From the NCBI RefSeq assembly GCF_000718005.1, contig NZ_JODV01000008.1: 64,000 nt of DNA. One strand, 5' to 3'. Source of the stretch: Actinoalloteichus_B caeruleus. Its GTDB lineage: Bacteria; Actinomycetota; Actinomycetes; Mycobacteriales; Pseudonocardiaceae. The number at the start of each line of letters is the position of its first letter. Within the stretch, counting starts at the first letter, position 1. A program made the position numbers and the translations under genes. The notes beneath the pieces were generated by a model, which worked only from the letters and a program-made list of their open reading frames with translations, was not told where the DNA came from and searched no databases. Positions 25,919 through 34,451 of this stretch are shown here, piece after piece.

Positions 25919-26473
25919 CCTCCGACACCTGCCTTCAGCCTCGCTGCCGTCTGCTTCGCCCCGTCGGTGCCGCCGGCACCCGGCGCCCGCCCGGGTCGAT
26001 TCTCGCTGACCGTGACCGCCGGTGGGGCCGGGAACCCGGTGGGCGGGGTGACCCGACGGTGCGGAAACGGTGGGGTCGTGTCGCCCTCGACGACAGCGTC
26101 CGTCCTCGTCGGTCCCGGCCCTCGGGAGGAGCCGTCGGCCGACCGGACCAGGAACCTCCCACGGTCAGAAGAAACCACAGTGGGCCGGACGGCGCCCGCC
26201 AAGGTGGTGGCGGGTAGTCCGAACGGGCCGGGTGCCCGACCGGAGCAGGTCCCCTGCTCGGGGTGGGTCCCCGTCGGCACCAGCGGGCCGGGCGTGACCG
26301 GGGTCCGGGGGACTCGGGCCACCCACCGGGCGGGGCGGACCGCGTCGACGGTCGGGGTGGCTCCGGTTCACCGGTGGTGCCCCGGGTGCCACTGCCACCG
26401 GCGGGACGATGCTGGCGGGTGCCGTGCTCCGACTGGCCGGCTGGCACGGGCGAGGTGTCGGGCGAGGCCCAGC
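25919..26473. other. Intergenic region upstream of the polyprenyl synthase
   Basis: 555 bp between the 3' end of the galactonate operon and the start of the minus-strand polyprenyl synthase gene, so it holds the operon's terminator and the synthase promoter. I find no strong hairpin near 26474 and no supported gene. All frames here are Arg/Pro/Gly-rich. Confidence 0.45.
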
Positions 26474-27418
26474 TCAGCGCACGGTGCTGCCGGGTGCGAG
26501 GTCGAGCAGGGGCAGCTCGGACCTGGTGGGCAGTCCCTCCCAGTCCCCGGCGCTGGCCACGGCGAACGCGCCCAGCAGCACCGCCCGGTGGAGTCGCTCG
26601 GGGGCGTCGAGCCCGTCGAGGCGGGCCGAGAGGTACCCGGCGCTGAAGGCGTCGCCGGCTCCCACGGTGTCGACGACGGGCACCCGGACCGCCGCGACCC
26701 GCTCGGTCCCTCCCCGGTGGTGCAGGTGGGCGCCGTCGGCTCCGAGTTTGACGACGACCTCGGACACCCCGGCGCCGAGCAGCCGCTGGGCGGCATCGAC
26801 CGTATCGCCCGCCCCGGCGGCGACGAGGGGGAGCTCGTCGTCGGAGGCGATCACCACGTCCGCCCGTTCGGCCAGCGGGGCCAGGACCTCGGTGGCCTCG
26901 TCGGCGGTCCAGAGGCGGGAGCGGAAGTTCACGTCGAGGGAGACGGTCCACCCGGAGGCCCTGGCGTGGTCGACGGCGCGGCGGACCGCCGCCAGCGGCT
27001 CCGGTCCCAGGGCGCAGGTGATGCCGGTGACGTGCAGCAGCCGGGCCCCCGAGGTGAGCGCGGGCACGAGGTCCCCCGGGTTCAGGCGGGACCCGGCCGA
27101 GCCGCTGCGGTAGTAGTTCACCCGAACGACGTCGGCGACGCGCGGTTCGAACAGGATGAGCCCGGTGGGGGCGTCCGGGTCGACCACGACCGAGGTGACG
27201 TCGACGCCCTCCGCCCGCAGCGTTCGGGTGACGAGCTCGCCGGGCTGGTCGGCGCCCACCCGGCCCACCCAACGGGTGGCGTGCCCGAGGCGGGACAGCC
27301 CGATGGCGACGTTGGACTCGGCTCCCGCGACGGAGAGCCGCATGTCTCCGCCGAGGCGCATCGGCCCGGTGCCCCGGAGCGCCGCCATGGTCTCGCCGAG
27401 GGTGATGACCTCGGTCAT
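26474..27418 (-). CDS. kdgK: 2-keto-3-deoxy sugar-acid kinase (PfkB family)
   Basis: The 314-residue ribokinase-family protein has the N-terminal GAESNVAIGLSRLG substrate loop and the C-terminal DTVGAGDAFSAGY with the catalytic Asp, plus AGDWEGLPTR near the end, typical of 2-keto-3-deoxygluconate/galactonate kinases. It would phosphorylate 2-keto-3-deoxygalactonate made by DgoD before cleavage by the adjacent aldolase. Enteric galactonate operons use the unrelated DgoK kinase, so this is a non-homologous replacement. ATG at 27418 overlaps the aldolase stop by 4 bp (ATGA). It is the last gene of the operon. Confidence 0.88.
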   Translation of the reverse strand: MTEVITLGETMAALRGTGPMRLGGDMRLSVAGAESNVAIGLSRLGHATRWVGRVGADQPGELVTRTLRAEGVDVTSVVVDPDAPTGLILFEPRVADVVRVNYYRSGSAGSRLNPGDLVPALTSGARLLHVTGITCALGPEPLAAVRRAVDHARASGWTVSLDVNFRSRLWTADEATEVLAPLAERADVVIASDDELPLVAAGAGDTVDAAQRLLGAGVSEVVVKLGADGAHLHHRGGTERVAAVRVPVVDTVGAGDAFSAGYLSARLDGLDAPERLHRAVLLGAFAVASAGDWEGLPTRSELPLLDLAPGSTVR

Positions 27419-28062
27419 GCGGGTCCACCGCCCTGGTCGTGCTCGCGGGCCAGCGCCCGGAAGGCCTGGGCGCGTACCCGCATCTCGGCCGGATCGGCCC
27501 CGTCGGCGGCGCCGGCGAGGAGGGGGGAACCCACGCCCACGGCGAGGGCCCCGAGTCGCAGATAGCGGCGCGCGGCGTCGACGTCGACGCCACCGACCGG
27601 GACGAACGGCACCGAGGGGAAGGGGTCCCGCAACGCCTTCAGGTAGTCGGGTCCGCCGCCGTGGCTGGCGGGGAACAGCTTCACCGCGCTGGCTCCGGCC
27701 TGGACGGCGGTGTACACCTCGGTGGGCGTGAGCGCGCCGACCAGGGTGGGCAGGCCGAGTTCGATGGCGGTGGCCGTGCCCGGCCCGATGGCCGGGGTGA
27801 CGGCGAAGGTGGCTCCCGCGTCCCGGGCCCGCCGCGCGTCCTGCTCGGAGAGGATGGTGCCGGCTCCGAGCGCGGCCTGGCCGGCACGCGCCTGGGCGAG
27901 GCGTTCGATCACCGCGAGCGCGTCGGCGCCGGTGAGGGACACCTCGACCAGGTCGATTCCCTCCTCCCACAGGATTCGGACGGCGCGGTAGGCGGCCTCG
28001 GGGTCGCGACCGCGCACGATCGCCACCACTCGCTCCTCGGCGAGGCGGTCGAGAAGGTTCAT
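27415..28062 (-). CDS. dgoA: 2-keto-3-deoxy-6-phosphogalactonate/gluconate aldolase
   Basis: This class I aldolase of 215 residues makes pyruvate and glyceraldehyde 3-phosphate from the phosphorylated keto-deoxy acid. Glu40 in LVEVSL and the Schiff-base Lys128 in VKLFPAS are in place, with GAGTIL and FAVTPAIGP loops. The residues after Glu40 read SLTGADAL, lacking the arginine that E. coli Eda uses there; this and DYLKAL resemble DgoA, so KDPGal is the more likely substrate given the adjacent dgoD. ATG at 28062 follows AGGAGACG. The stop overlaps the kinase start. Confidence 0.88.
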   Translation of the reverse strand: MNLLDRLAEERVVAIVRGRDPEAAYRAVRILWEEGIDLVEVSLTGADALAVIERLAQARAGQAALGAGTILSEQDARRARDAGATFAVTPAIGPGTATAIELGLPTLVGALTPTEVYTAVQAGASAVKLFPASHGGGPDYLKALRDPFPSVPFVPVGGVDVDAARRYLRLGALAVGVGSPLLAGAADGADPAEMRVRAQAFRALAREHDQGGGPA

Positions 28063-28127
28063 GCTGCGTCTCCTGGTGTCTGTGGGTGGTGCGTGCCCGT
28101 CCGGAGCTTCCCGGCCGGGCGGGGGGA

Positions 28128-29273
28128 TCACCATTCGGCGAAGGAGCCGTCGTCGTGCCGCCAGGTCGGCGACCGCCACTCGTGGCCCAGTTCGTCGGCC
28201 CGTCGTACCGCGTCCTCGTCCACCAGCACCCCCAGCCCGGGCCGGGTGGGGCGGGGGAGGTGGCCGTCGACGAAGCGGAACATCTCCCGGTCCACCACGT
28301 AGTCGAGGAGTTCCGCGCCGACGTTGTAGTGGATGCCCAGGCTCTGCTCCTGGATGAGGAAGTTCGGGGTGGCGAAGGCGATCTGGAGGCTGGCGGCGAG
28401 GGCGATCGGACCGAGGGGGCAGTGCGGGGCCAGTTGCGCGTCGTAGACCTCGGCGAGCGAGCCGATGCGCCGGACCTCGGAGATGCCGCCGGCGTGGGAG
28501 AGGTCCGGTTGGGCCACGGCGATGCCCGCCTGGAGGGCTGGCAGGAACTCGTGCCGCGAGTACAGCCGTTCGCCGCAGGCGATCGGGACAGGGCTCGACC
28601 GGACGAGGTCACCGAGGAGGTGGGTGTGCTCCGGCAGGACCGGTTCCTCGACGAACATGGGGTGGGCGTCGGCGAGGAGTGGGATCACCCGGCGGGCGGT
28701 GGCGGCGGTGAACCGGCCGTGGAAGTCGACCGCGACGTCGCGGTGGGGGCCGAGGACCTCCCGGGCGGCCGCCAACCGGGCGAGTACGCCGTCGATCTCG
28801 GCGACGGTGCCGGCCCGGCTCATCCGGCCGCTGCCGTTCATCTTGACGGCGGTCAGACCGGCCTCCACCTGGGCGGCGATGGCCTCGGCGATCTCCGTCG
28901 GTTCGTCTCCGCCCACCCAGCCGTAGACACGGACGCGGTCCCGGACCGGGCCGCCGAGCAGCTGGTGGACCGGGGCGTCGAAGGCCTTGCCCGCGATGTC
29001 CCACAGTGCCTGGTCGAGGCCGGCCACGGCGCTGGAGAGCACGGGGCCACCCCGGTAGAAGGCTCCCTTGGTCATGCGCTGCCAGTGGTCCTCGATCCGC
29101 AGGGGGTCCTCGCCCACGAGCAGTTCGGCCAGTTCGTGGACGGCGGTGCGCACGGTGTGGGCTCGTCCCTCCACCACGGGTTCGCCCCAGCCGACGATGC
29201 CCTCGTCCGTCTCCACGCGGCAGAACAGCCAGCGGGGGGCGACGAGGAAGGTCTCCACCCGGGTGATCTTCAC
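28128..29273 (-). CDS. dgoD: D-galactonate dehydratase
   Basis: This 381-residue enolase-superfamily enzyme removes water from D-galactonate to give 2-keto-3-deoxygalactonate. It follows the E. coli DgoD sequence closely from start (MKITRVETF) to end (WRHDDGSFAEW). Metal ligands Asp183, Glu209 and Glu235, and catalytic His185 (DFHGR) and His284 (APHCPLGP) are all present at the expected spacing. The GTG start at 29273 overlaps the dgoR stop by 4 bp. Sequence closeness makes galactonate the most probable substrate, although related acid-sugar dehydratases can be misassigned. Confidence 0.95.
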   Translation of the reverse strand: MKITRVETFLVAPRWLFCRVETDEGIVGWGEPVVEGRAHTVRTAVHELAELLVGEDPLRIEDHWQRMTKGAFYRGGPVLSSAVAGLDQALWDIAGKAFDAPVHQLLGGPVRDRVRVYGWVGGDEPTEIAEAIAAQVEAGLTAVKMNGSGRMSRAGTVAEIDGVLARLAAAREVLGPHRDVAVDFHGRFTAATARRVIPLLADAHPMFVEEPVLPEHTHLLGDLVRSSPVPIACGERLYSRHEFLPALQAGIAVAQPDLSHAGGISEVRRIGSLAEVYDAQLAPHCPLGPIALAASLQIAFATPNFLIQEQSLGIHYNVGAELLDYVVDREMFRFVDGHLPRPTRPGLGVLVDEDAVRRADELGHEWRSPTWRHDDGSFAEW

Positions 29274-30085
29274 GACAGCTCCTTCATGTGGTCGTCGGCG
29301 TGCCGGGAGGACGGGGTCCCCGCGTCCCGGGGCTCGGGGGTCGAGGGCTCCTCCGGGGGGTGCCCGTCGTGCTCGGCGCCGGCGAACCGGCCGTCGGTGA
29401 CCCGGCGCAGGTCCGACGCGGACTTCTCCAGGAGGTCCCGCATGGCCCGTTCCGCCGCGTCCGCGTCGCCGAGCCGGATCGCGTCGACGACGGCCTGGTG
29501 GCTGGGCACCGGGTCGTCCTCGGCGGCGCCGTGCACCAGCCGGTCGCGTTCGGACAGCCCCGGTTCGATGAAGATCTCCATCCGGATGAGCATCTCGTTG
29601 TGGGTGGCGACCAGGAGGGCCCGGTGCCAGGCGAGGTCGGCGGCGGCCGCGGCCGAGGGGTCCCCGCCGACGGCGCGGGCCATCGCGAGCAGGGCCTCGT
29701 CGAGCGCGGCGAGGTCCGCCTCCTGTCTCCGCAGCGCCGCGAACCGGGCGGCGGCGGGTTCGACGACCGTCCGCACCTCGGCGAGGTCCTGGAGGAAGGC
29801 GGTGGCGGCTCCCGCGGCGAACTGCCAGCGGATGACGTCGACGTCGAGGAGGTTCCAGGTGGCCCGGGGACGCACGAAGGTTCCCCGGCGCTGCCTGGCG
29901 TCCACCAGGCCCTTGGCCGCCAGGACCTTCAGCGCCTCCCGCAGCGCGGTCAGGCTCAGGTCCAGCTCGCCGCTGAGGCCGGCGAGGTCGATCGTCTCGC
30001 CTTCGGCGAGTTCGCCGGAGACGATCCGCACGCCGAGCAGCTCGACGGTGTTCCCGTGCACTCCGCGCCCGATGTAGGCGGCCAT
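29270..30085 (-). CDS. dgoR: GntR/FCD-family regulator, DgoR-like
   Basis: This 271-residue regulator has an N-terminal winged helix (about 12-72) with LSLTALREALKVLAAKGLV and RRGTFVRP, followed by an FCD ligand-binding domain whose metal ligands fit DLAWHRALL and SHQAVVDAI (Asp and His residues). WNLLDVDVIRWQF after the wing is shared with E. coli DgoR. It probably represses this operon and releases DNA on binding galactonate or a derivative. It lies inside the operon, 46 bp after the SDR gene, so the regulator is itself under operon control. The 45-residue acidic tail is extra. Confidence 0.9.
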   Translation of the reverse strand: MAAYIGRGVHGNTVELLGVRIVSGELAEGETIDLAGLSGELDLSLTALREALKVLAAKGLVDARQRRGTFVRPRATWNLLDVDVIRWQFAAGAATAFLQDLAEVRTVVEPAAARFAALRRQEADLAALDEALLAMARAVGGDPSAAAAADLAWHRALLVATHNEMLIRMEIFIEPGLSERDRLVHGAAEDDPVPSHQAVVDAIRLGDADAAERAMRDLLEKSASDLRRVTDGRFAGAEHDGHPPEEPSTPEPRDAGTPSSRHADDHMKELS

Positions 30086-30131
30086 CCTTCTCGTCCTCCA
30101 GTCGTCCCGGCGCGTGTTCGGGCCGCCGCCG

Positions 30132-30920
30132 TCAGGCGGAGGCCTTGAAGGCCGTCCACCCGCCGTCGACCACCAGTCCCGTCCCGGTGACGTAGGAGGC
30201 GTCCGGTGACGCGAGGAACGCGATACCGGCGGCCACCTCCTCCGGGGTCCCGAAGCGGCGGGTGACGGTCTGCTCGACGCTGCGAACCCTGTCCTCCTCG
30301 GACACCTCGTCCCACGCCGCCGTCAGGATGGGTCCGGGCAGGACCCAGGTCACGCGCACCTCGGGTCCGTACTCGACGGCGAGCTGCCGCCCGAGCGAGG
30401 TCAACCCGCCCTTGGTGGCGGCGTAGGCCGGCCTCCCCGGCAGTCCGACGACGGCGTGCACCGAGGAGGTGAGGACCACCGCGCCCCGCTGGGCGCGCAG
30501 GTCTCCCAGGCAGGCCCGGACGCCGAGGAAGGTACCCGTGAGGTTGACGGCGAGCTGCTGGTCCCAGGACTGGCGGCTCATCTCGTGGGCGGCCCGGACG
30601 TCGACGGTATAGGCGTTGCTGACCAGGACGCCGATCGGGCCGAACGACTGGCGGGTTGTGGTCACGGCGTGGTCCCAGGCGTCCTCGTCCGCGACGTCGC
30701 CGCGCAGGCCCAGCGCCCGCCCACCGTCGTCGCGGATGGCGGCCGCGACGTCGTGCACCCGGTCGTCGACGTCCAGCAGGGCGACGGCGGCGCCCTCCTG
30801 GGCGAGGCGGCGCGCGGTGGCGGCCCCGATCCCCGAGGCCGCGCCGGTGACGACCGCCGTGCGGCCGGCGAACCGGGACTCCCCGGCACGGGGGGTGCCC
30901 TCCTGGGGTGTGCTGTTCAC
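30132..30920 (-). CDS. SDR family oxidoreductase (sugar dehydrogenase candidate)
   Basis: A 262-residue classical SDR with TGAASGIGA cofactor motif, Asp at the end of the second strand (LLDVDD, favouring NAD), catalytic Ser in LTSSVHAVVG, YAATK and the tail VVDGGW. The usual NNAG is replaced by SNAYT, an unusual substitution in a structural motif. GTG at 30920 has GAGGTGGG upstream; the frame extends three codons further with no better site. Placed before dgoR in a galactonate operon, it may oxidise a hexose or lactone to the acid that DgoD uses; this is inference. Confidence 0.85.
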   Translation of the reverse strand: MNSTPQEGTPRAGESRFAGRTAVVTGAASGIGAATARRLAQEGAAVALLDVDDRVHDVAAAIRDDGGRALGLRGDVADEDAWDHAVTTTRQSFGPIGVLVSNAYTVDVRAAHEMSRQSWDQQLAVNLTGTFLGVRACLGDLRAQRGAVVLTSSVHAVVGLPGRPAYAATKGGLTSLGRQLAVEYGPEVRVTWVLPGPILTAAWDEVSEEDRVRSVEQTVTRRFGTPEEVAAGIAFLASPDASYVTGTGLVVDGGWTAFKASA

Positions 30921-30989
30921 CTGTCCCACCTCGTCCTTCGGAAACCCGCCCGTCCTCGCCGGGCCGGTGTTGGTTGTCGATCGACCCTC

Positions 30990-32300
30990 TCACCCACGGC
31001 GGACCACTCCGACGTCGACCGGCGTCGCGTCCGCCCGCCGCAGCACCGAGAGCCGGATCTCGGTGGCCGCCGGGGGCAGCTCGGGGAGTTCGGGGAGCGT
31101 CGCGGGCCGGCCGGGCCGCTGCCCGTCGTGGTCCACCACCGCGATCTCGGTGCCGCCGCCGTCGTGGCAGGTGGCCCGGAGGGCGCCGACGCTGTCGGGG
31201 ACGAACACCCCGGTGAGCCGCCACCGTCCCGTGCCGGGGTCGGTGACGAGCCCGAGCGGGCGCGTCCAGTACCCGGCGTCGGTCACCGAGGTGACGGCGT
31301 CCCGGGTGGCACCGAAGCGCACGTCGACGGGCAGGCTGGCGCGGTCGCCGGGGTCCAGCCAGGTGAAGGGGCCCAGTGCCTCGCACTCGACGACCCGGTC
31401 CCGGGGTTGGAGGCCGCCCAGGTGGTCGAGGGGCCGGTCCAGGGGGTGTTCCAGCCAGACCTCGACCCGGGAGCCGCCGTCCGGGTACTCGGCCTCCTCC
31501 CAGACGGGGAACCGCTGGGTGAGGGTGCCGTGGGCGGCGACGTGCGCCAGCCATCCGGCGGCGTCGGGGAAGCCGACCTTGCCCACCACGTCCTGCGCGG
31601 GGACGAGTGCGGTCCGGCCGTCGTGGCGGACCTCGGGGTTGGCGGTACCGGCGACGAGGTCCACCGTGGTGGGTCGCCCCGACCCGGCGAGGCCCACGTA
31701 CACGCCGGCCTCCGGCCCGGCCTCGGCCGGCGGGTGCCCGACGAGTTGGGTGACGTTCCACAGCCCCCACCGCACCCGCCGGTCGGACACGTTGTGGAAC
31801 TCCAGGTCGAGCCGGTAGCCGGTGGTGCCGGCCGGCAGCCGCACGGTGCGGGTCGAGCGGAGCCCGGTTCGGGGGTCCGGGTCGCTGGTCATGGTGGCGA
31901 TGGCCTCGCCGTCCTCGACCCGGGTGATCAGCCGGTAGGCGCCGGAGTCGAGGACCGGGTCCGGCGGTCCGGCCCACTGGTCGGGGCCGTCCCACCCCTG
32001 CGGGGCCGGCCACGTCTTGTCGCCTCCGACGTTGTTCCAGGCCGACATGGGCCCGGCGGTGGGGGTGAGGCGGACGCCGTCCCTGGGCCGCAGGTCCTCG
32101 TCGAGCAGCCGGGGGTTGTGGTACAGGTGCTCGCGGCCGTCGACGCGGACCGAGAGCACCCGGCCGCCGAGGGTGGGGGCCAGGGTCACCCTGACCAGTC
32201 CGTTGTCCAGGTGGCACAGCGGAACCGGCCCCGAGGCGTCGTGCTCGACGCGCGCGGTGTCCGGGGGTGGTGGCGTGGTGTCGCCCCGCCCGGCCGTCAC
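30990..32300 (-). CDS. Galactose-mutarotase-fold protein (DUF4380-like)
   Basis: This 436-residue all-beta protein resembles galactose mutarotase/aldose-1-epimerase-like domains: LDNGLVRVTLAPTLGGRVLSVRVDG near residue 28, a WNNVGGDKTWPAPQGW loop, and repeated beta-sandwich strands. Proteins of this kind bind sugars or glycans; many DUF4380 members have no assigned reaction. The GTG start overlaps the ADH stop by 4 bp (GTGA). In this operon it could interconvert anomers before oxidation or process a disaccharide. There is no signal peptide, so it acts inside the cell. Confidence 0.75.
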   Translation of the reverse strand: MTAGRGDTTPPPPDTARVEHDASGPVPLCHLDNGLVRVTLAPTLGGRVLSVRVDGREHLYHNPRLLDEDLRPRDGVRLTPTAGPMSAWNNVGGDKTWPAPQGWDGPDQWAGPPDPVLDSGAYRLITRVEDGEAIATMTSDPDPRTGLRSTRTVRLPAGTTGYRLDLEFHNVSDRRVRWGLWNVTQLVGHPPAEAGPEAGVYVGLAGSGRPTTVDLVAGTANPEVRHDGRTALVPAQDVVGKVGFPDAAGWLAHVAAHGTLTQRFPVWEEAEYPDGGSRVEVWLEHPLDRPLDHLGGLQPRDRVVECEALGPFTWLDPGDRASLPVDVRFGATRDAVTSVTDAGYWTRPLGLVTDPGTGRWRLTGVFVPDSVGALRATCHDGGGTEIAVVDHDGQRPGRPATLPELPELPPAATEIRLSVLRRADATPVDVGVVRRG

Positions 32301-33382
32301 CGGTCGTCCCCGTCCGCCACCAGGACCACCTTGCCCCTGCTGTTGCCGGCGGCGAGCCGGTACGCGGCGTCGGCGTCGGCGAGGGGGAACCGGTCCGAGA
32401 CCACGGCCTCGGGGCGGAGCCCCCAACGCACGAGGTTCCTGGCGAGCTGGGCCATGACCGGCACGGAGGTCACCCAGGACGCGTAGAGGGTCAACTGCTT
32501 GTGGAGCAGCGCGTCGGACACCTCCGTCTCCAGGGTGCCGCCCTCCCCGACCAACGACACGCGTCCCCACTCGGCCGCGTTGTCGATGACGGTGGACCTG
32601 CCGGGGCGGCTGCCGGAGCAGTCGATCCCGGTGCTCGCCCCCCTGCCGCCGGTGAGCCCGGCGACGACGGTGGCCGCCTGCTCCGGTTCGGCGGTGGCGT
32701 CGAAGACGCCGAGGGTGTTGGCCCAGGCCCGTCGCGCCGGCGACGGTTCGACGCCGATCACCCGGCGGGCGCCCATGCCCCTGGCGATCATCCCGGCCGC
32801 GAGGCCGACCGGTCCCAGGCCGACGACGAGGAGGTCGTCCTCCCCGCTGACGGCCACCCGGCGCAGGCCCTCGTAGGCGGTGCCGAAACCGCAGGCGATC
32901 AGGGCGCCGTCGACGTGGGAGAGCTCGTCGGGCAGGTGGACGCAGGTGGATTCCTCGACCAGCAGGTAGTCGGCGTTACCGCCGTCGCGTTGCCACCCGT
33001 AGGCGGCGCGGGAGTCCGCGGTGCAGCTGATCTGGTAGCCGAGCCGGCAGTTGTCGCACAGCCCGCAGCCGGCGATGTGGTAGACGATCACCCGGTCGCC
33101 GACGCCGAAGTCGCGGCAGCCGGGTCCGGCGGCCACGACCGTGCCGCTGGGTTCGTGCCCGGTGACGACTCCCCGGTAGGCGGGTCCGTCCTGGCCCCGG
33201 TGGGTCTTGTGCTCCCGGTAGATGTAGCCGATGTCGCTGCCGCAGATCCCGGAGGCTCCCACGCGCAGCAGCAGCTGCCCGGGGCCGGGACTGGGTACCG
33301 GCAGTTCCCGGACCACGGCGGTGGCGTCGCCTGGCAGGTAGACACCGCGCATGGTGGCGGGGGTGGTGGCTGGCGCGGTCAT
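32297..33382 (-). CDS. Zinc-dependent alcohol dehydrogenase (polyol/sugar dehydrogenase type)
   Basis: 361 residues of the medium-chain family. Catalytic zinc: Cys47 and His76-Glu77 (TGHEPSG). Structural zinc: Cys106, 109, 112, 120. Rossmann motif VVGLGPVGLAAG. This family includes threonine, sorbitol and galactitol dehydrogenases. ATG at 33382 follows GAACGGAGACC. The gene begins 47 bp after the permease gene and overlaps the next. A role in oxidising the imported sugar or polyol toward galactonate fits the operon but is not shown by the sequence. Confidence 0.87.
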   Translation of the reverse strand: MTAPATTPATMRGVYLPGDATAVVRELPVPSPGPGQLLLRVGASGICGSDIGYIYREHKTHRGQDGPAYRGVVTGHEPSGTVVAAGPGCRDFGVGDRVIVYHIAGCGLCDNCRLGYQISCTADSRAAYGWQRDGGNADYLLVEESTCVHLPDELSHVDGALIACGFGTAYEGLRRVAVSGEDDLLVVGLGPVGLAAGMIARGMGARRVIGVEPSPARRAWANTLGVFDATAEPEQAATVVAGLTGGRGASTGIDCSGSRPGRSTVIDNAAEWGRVSLVGEGGTLETEVSDALLHKQLTLYASWVTSVPVMAQLARNLVRWGLRPEAVVSDRFPLADADAAYRLAAGNSRGKVVLVADGDDR

Positions 33383-33428
33383 GTCGGTCTCCGTTCGGCT
33401 CGTGACCGGGTTCTGGTGGTCGTCGGGG

Positions 33429-34451
33429 TCATACGGTGCGGACCGCCCGGTCCCGGTTGCTGATGGCGACGTTGACCAGGACCGCGCCGACGATGATCAC
33501 GCCTCGGACGACGTTCTGGAAGAAGGAGTCGACGCCCAGCAGCACCAGGCCGTTGGCGATGACGGTGATGAAGGCGACGCCGAGCAGGGTGCCCAGCAGG
33601 CTTCCCCGGCCGCCGGCCAACAGGGTGCCGCCGATGACGACGGCGGCGATCACGTCGAACTCCAGGCCGGCGGCCGCGCCGCCGTTCCCGGAACCGAGCC
33701 GGGCCGCCAGCAGGATGCCGGTGATGGCCGAGAGCAGGCCGGTGGTGGCGAACAGCGCGATCTTGACGCGGCCGGTGTTGATGCCGGCCAGCCGGGCGGC
33801 GGCGGCGTTGCCGCCGGTGGCGTAGATCGAGCGGCCGTAGGCGGTGTAGCGGGCGACGTAGGCGAAGACCGCGAAGAGGACGAGCATCACCAGCGCGGAG
33901 GTGGGCAGTCCCAGCACCGTCCCGCCGAGCGTGCGGAACAGCCCGTTGTCGGGCAGGGCGACGGGCAGGGCGTCGGTGAGGTAGAGCCCGAGCCCGCCGA
34001 GCACGCTCCACAGGCCGAGGGTGGCGATGAAGGAGGGCACGGTGAACCTGGCGACGAGCCACCCGGCGAGCGCACCCCAGGCGAGGCCGAGCGCGAGGGT
34101 GAGGGCGATGCCGCCCCAGCTGCCCAGTCCCCACGCCGTGGCGCCCTTGGCGACGAGCACGGAGGAGAACGCCACCGCCGGTCCGATGCTGATGTCGATC
34201 TCGCCGGCGATGATGACGAGGGTGACACCCCAGGCGGCGATGCCGATGGTGGCGGCGTCGCGGAGCATGCCGAGCTGGTTGTCCAGCGACAGGAAGCCGG
34301 AGGCGGTGCTGCCGAGGACGACGTAGAGCAGGACGATCGCGGCGAGCAGGCCGATCTCGTTCAGCCGTCGGCGCCGCGCGGTGCCGGCTGAGGGGGAGGC
34401 CGAGGGGGACGCGGCGGTGCCGGGCTGGGTCTGTTGCGAAGACGTGGTCAT
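33429..34451 (-). CDS. Sugar ABC transporter permease (RbsC family)
   Basis: This 340-residue integral membrane protein has eight or more hydrophobic segments and the family signature GEIDISIGP (usually GGIDLSVG) after the second helix, plus GGNAAAARLAGI in the cytoplasmic loop that contacts the ATPase. The 27-residue Ser/Thr-rich N-terminus is cytoplasmic. Its ATG shares one base with the stop of the ATPase gene (TGATG). It forms the channel of a high-affinity pentose/hexose importer with the two neighbouring genes. Confidence 0.92.
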   Translation of the reverse strand: MTTSSQQTQPGTAASPSASPSAGTARRRRLNEIGLLAAIVLLYVVLGSTASGFLSLDNQLGMLRDAATIGIAAWGVTLVIIAGEIDISIGPAVAFSSVLVAKGATAWGLGSWGGIALTLALGLAWGALAGWLVARFTVPSFIATLGLWSVLGGLGLYLTDALPVALPDNGLFRTLGGTVLGLPTSALVMLVLFAVFAYVARYTAYGRSIYATGGNAAAARLAGINTGRVKIALFATTGLLSAITGILLAARLGSGNGGAAAGLEFDVIAAVVIGGTLLAGGRGSLLGTLLGVAFITVIANGLVLLGVDSFFQNVVRGVIIVGAVLVNVAISNRDRAVRTV

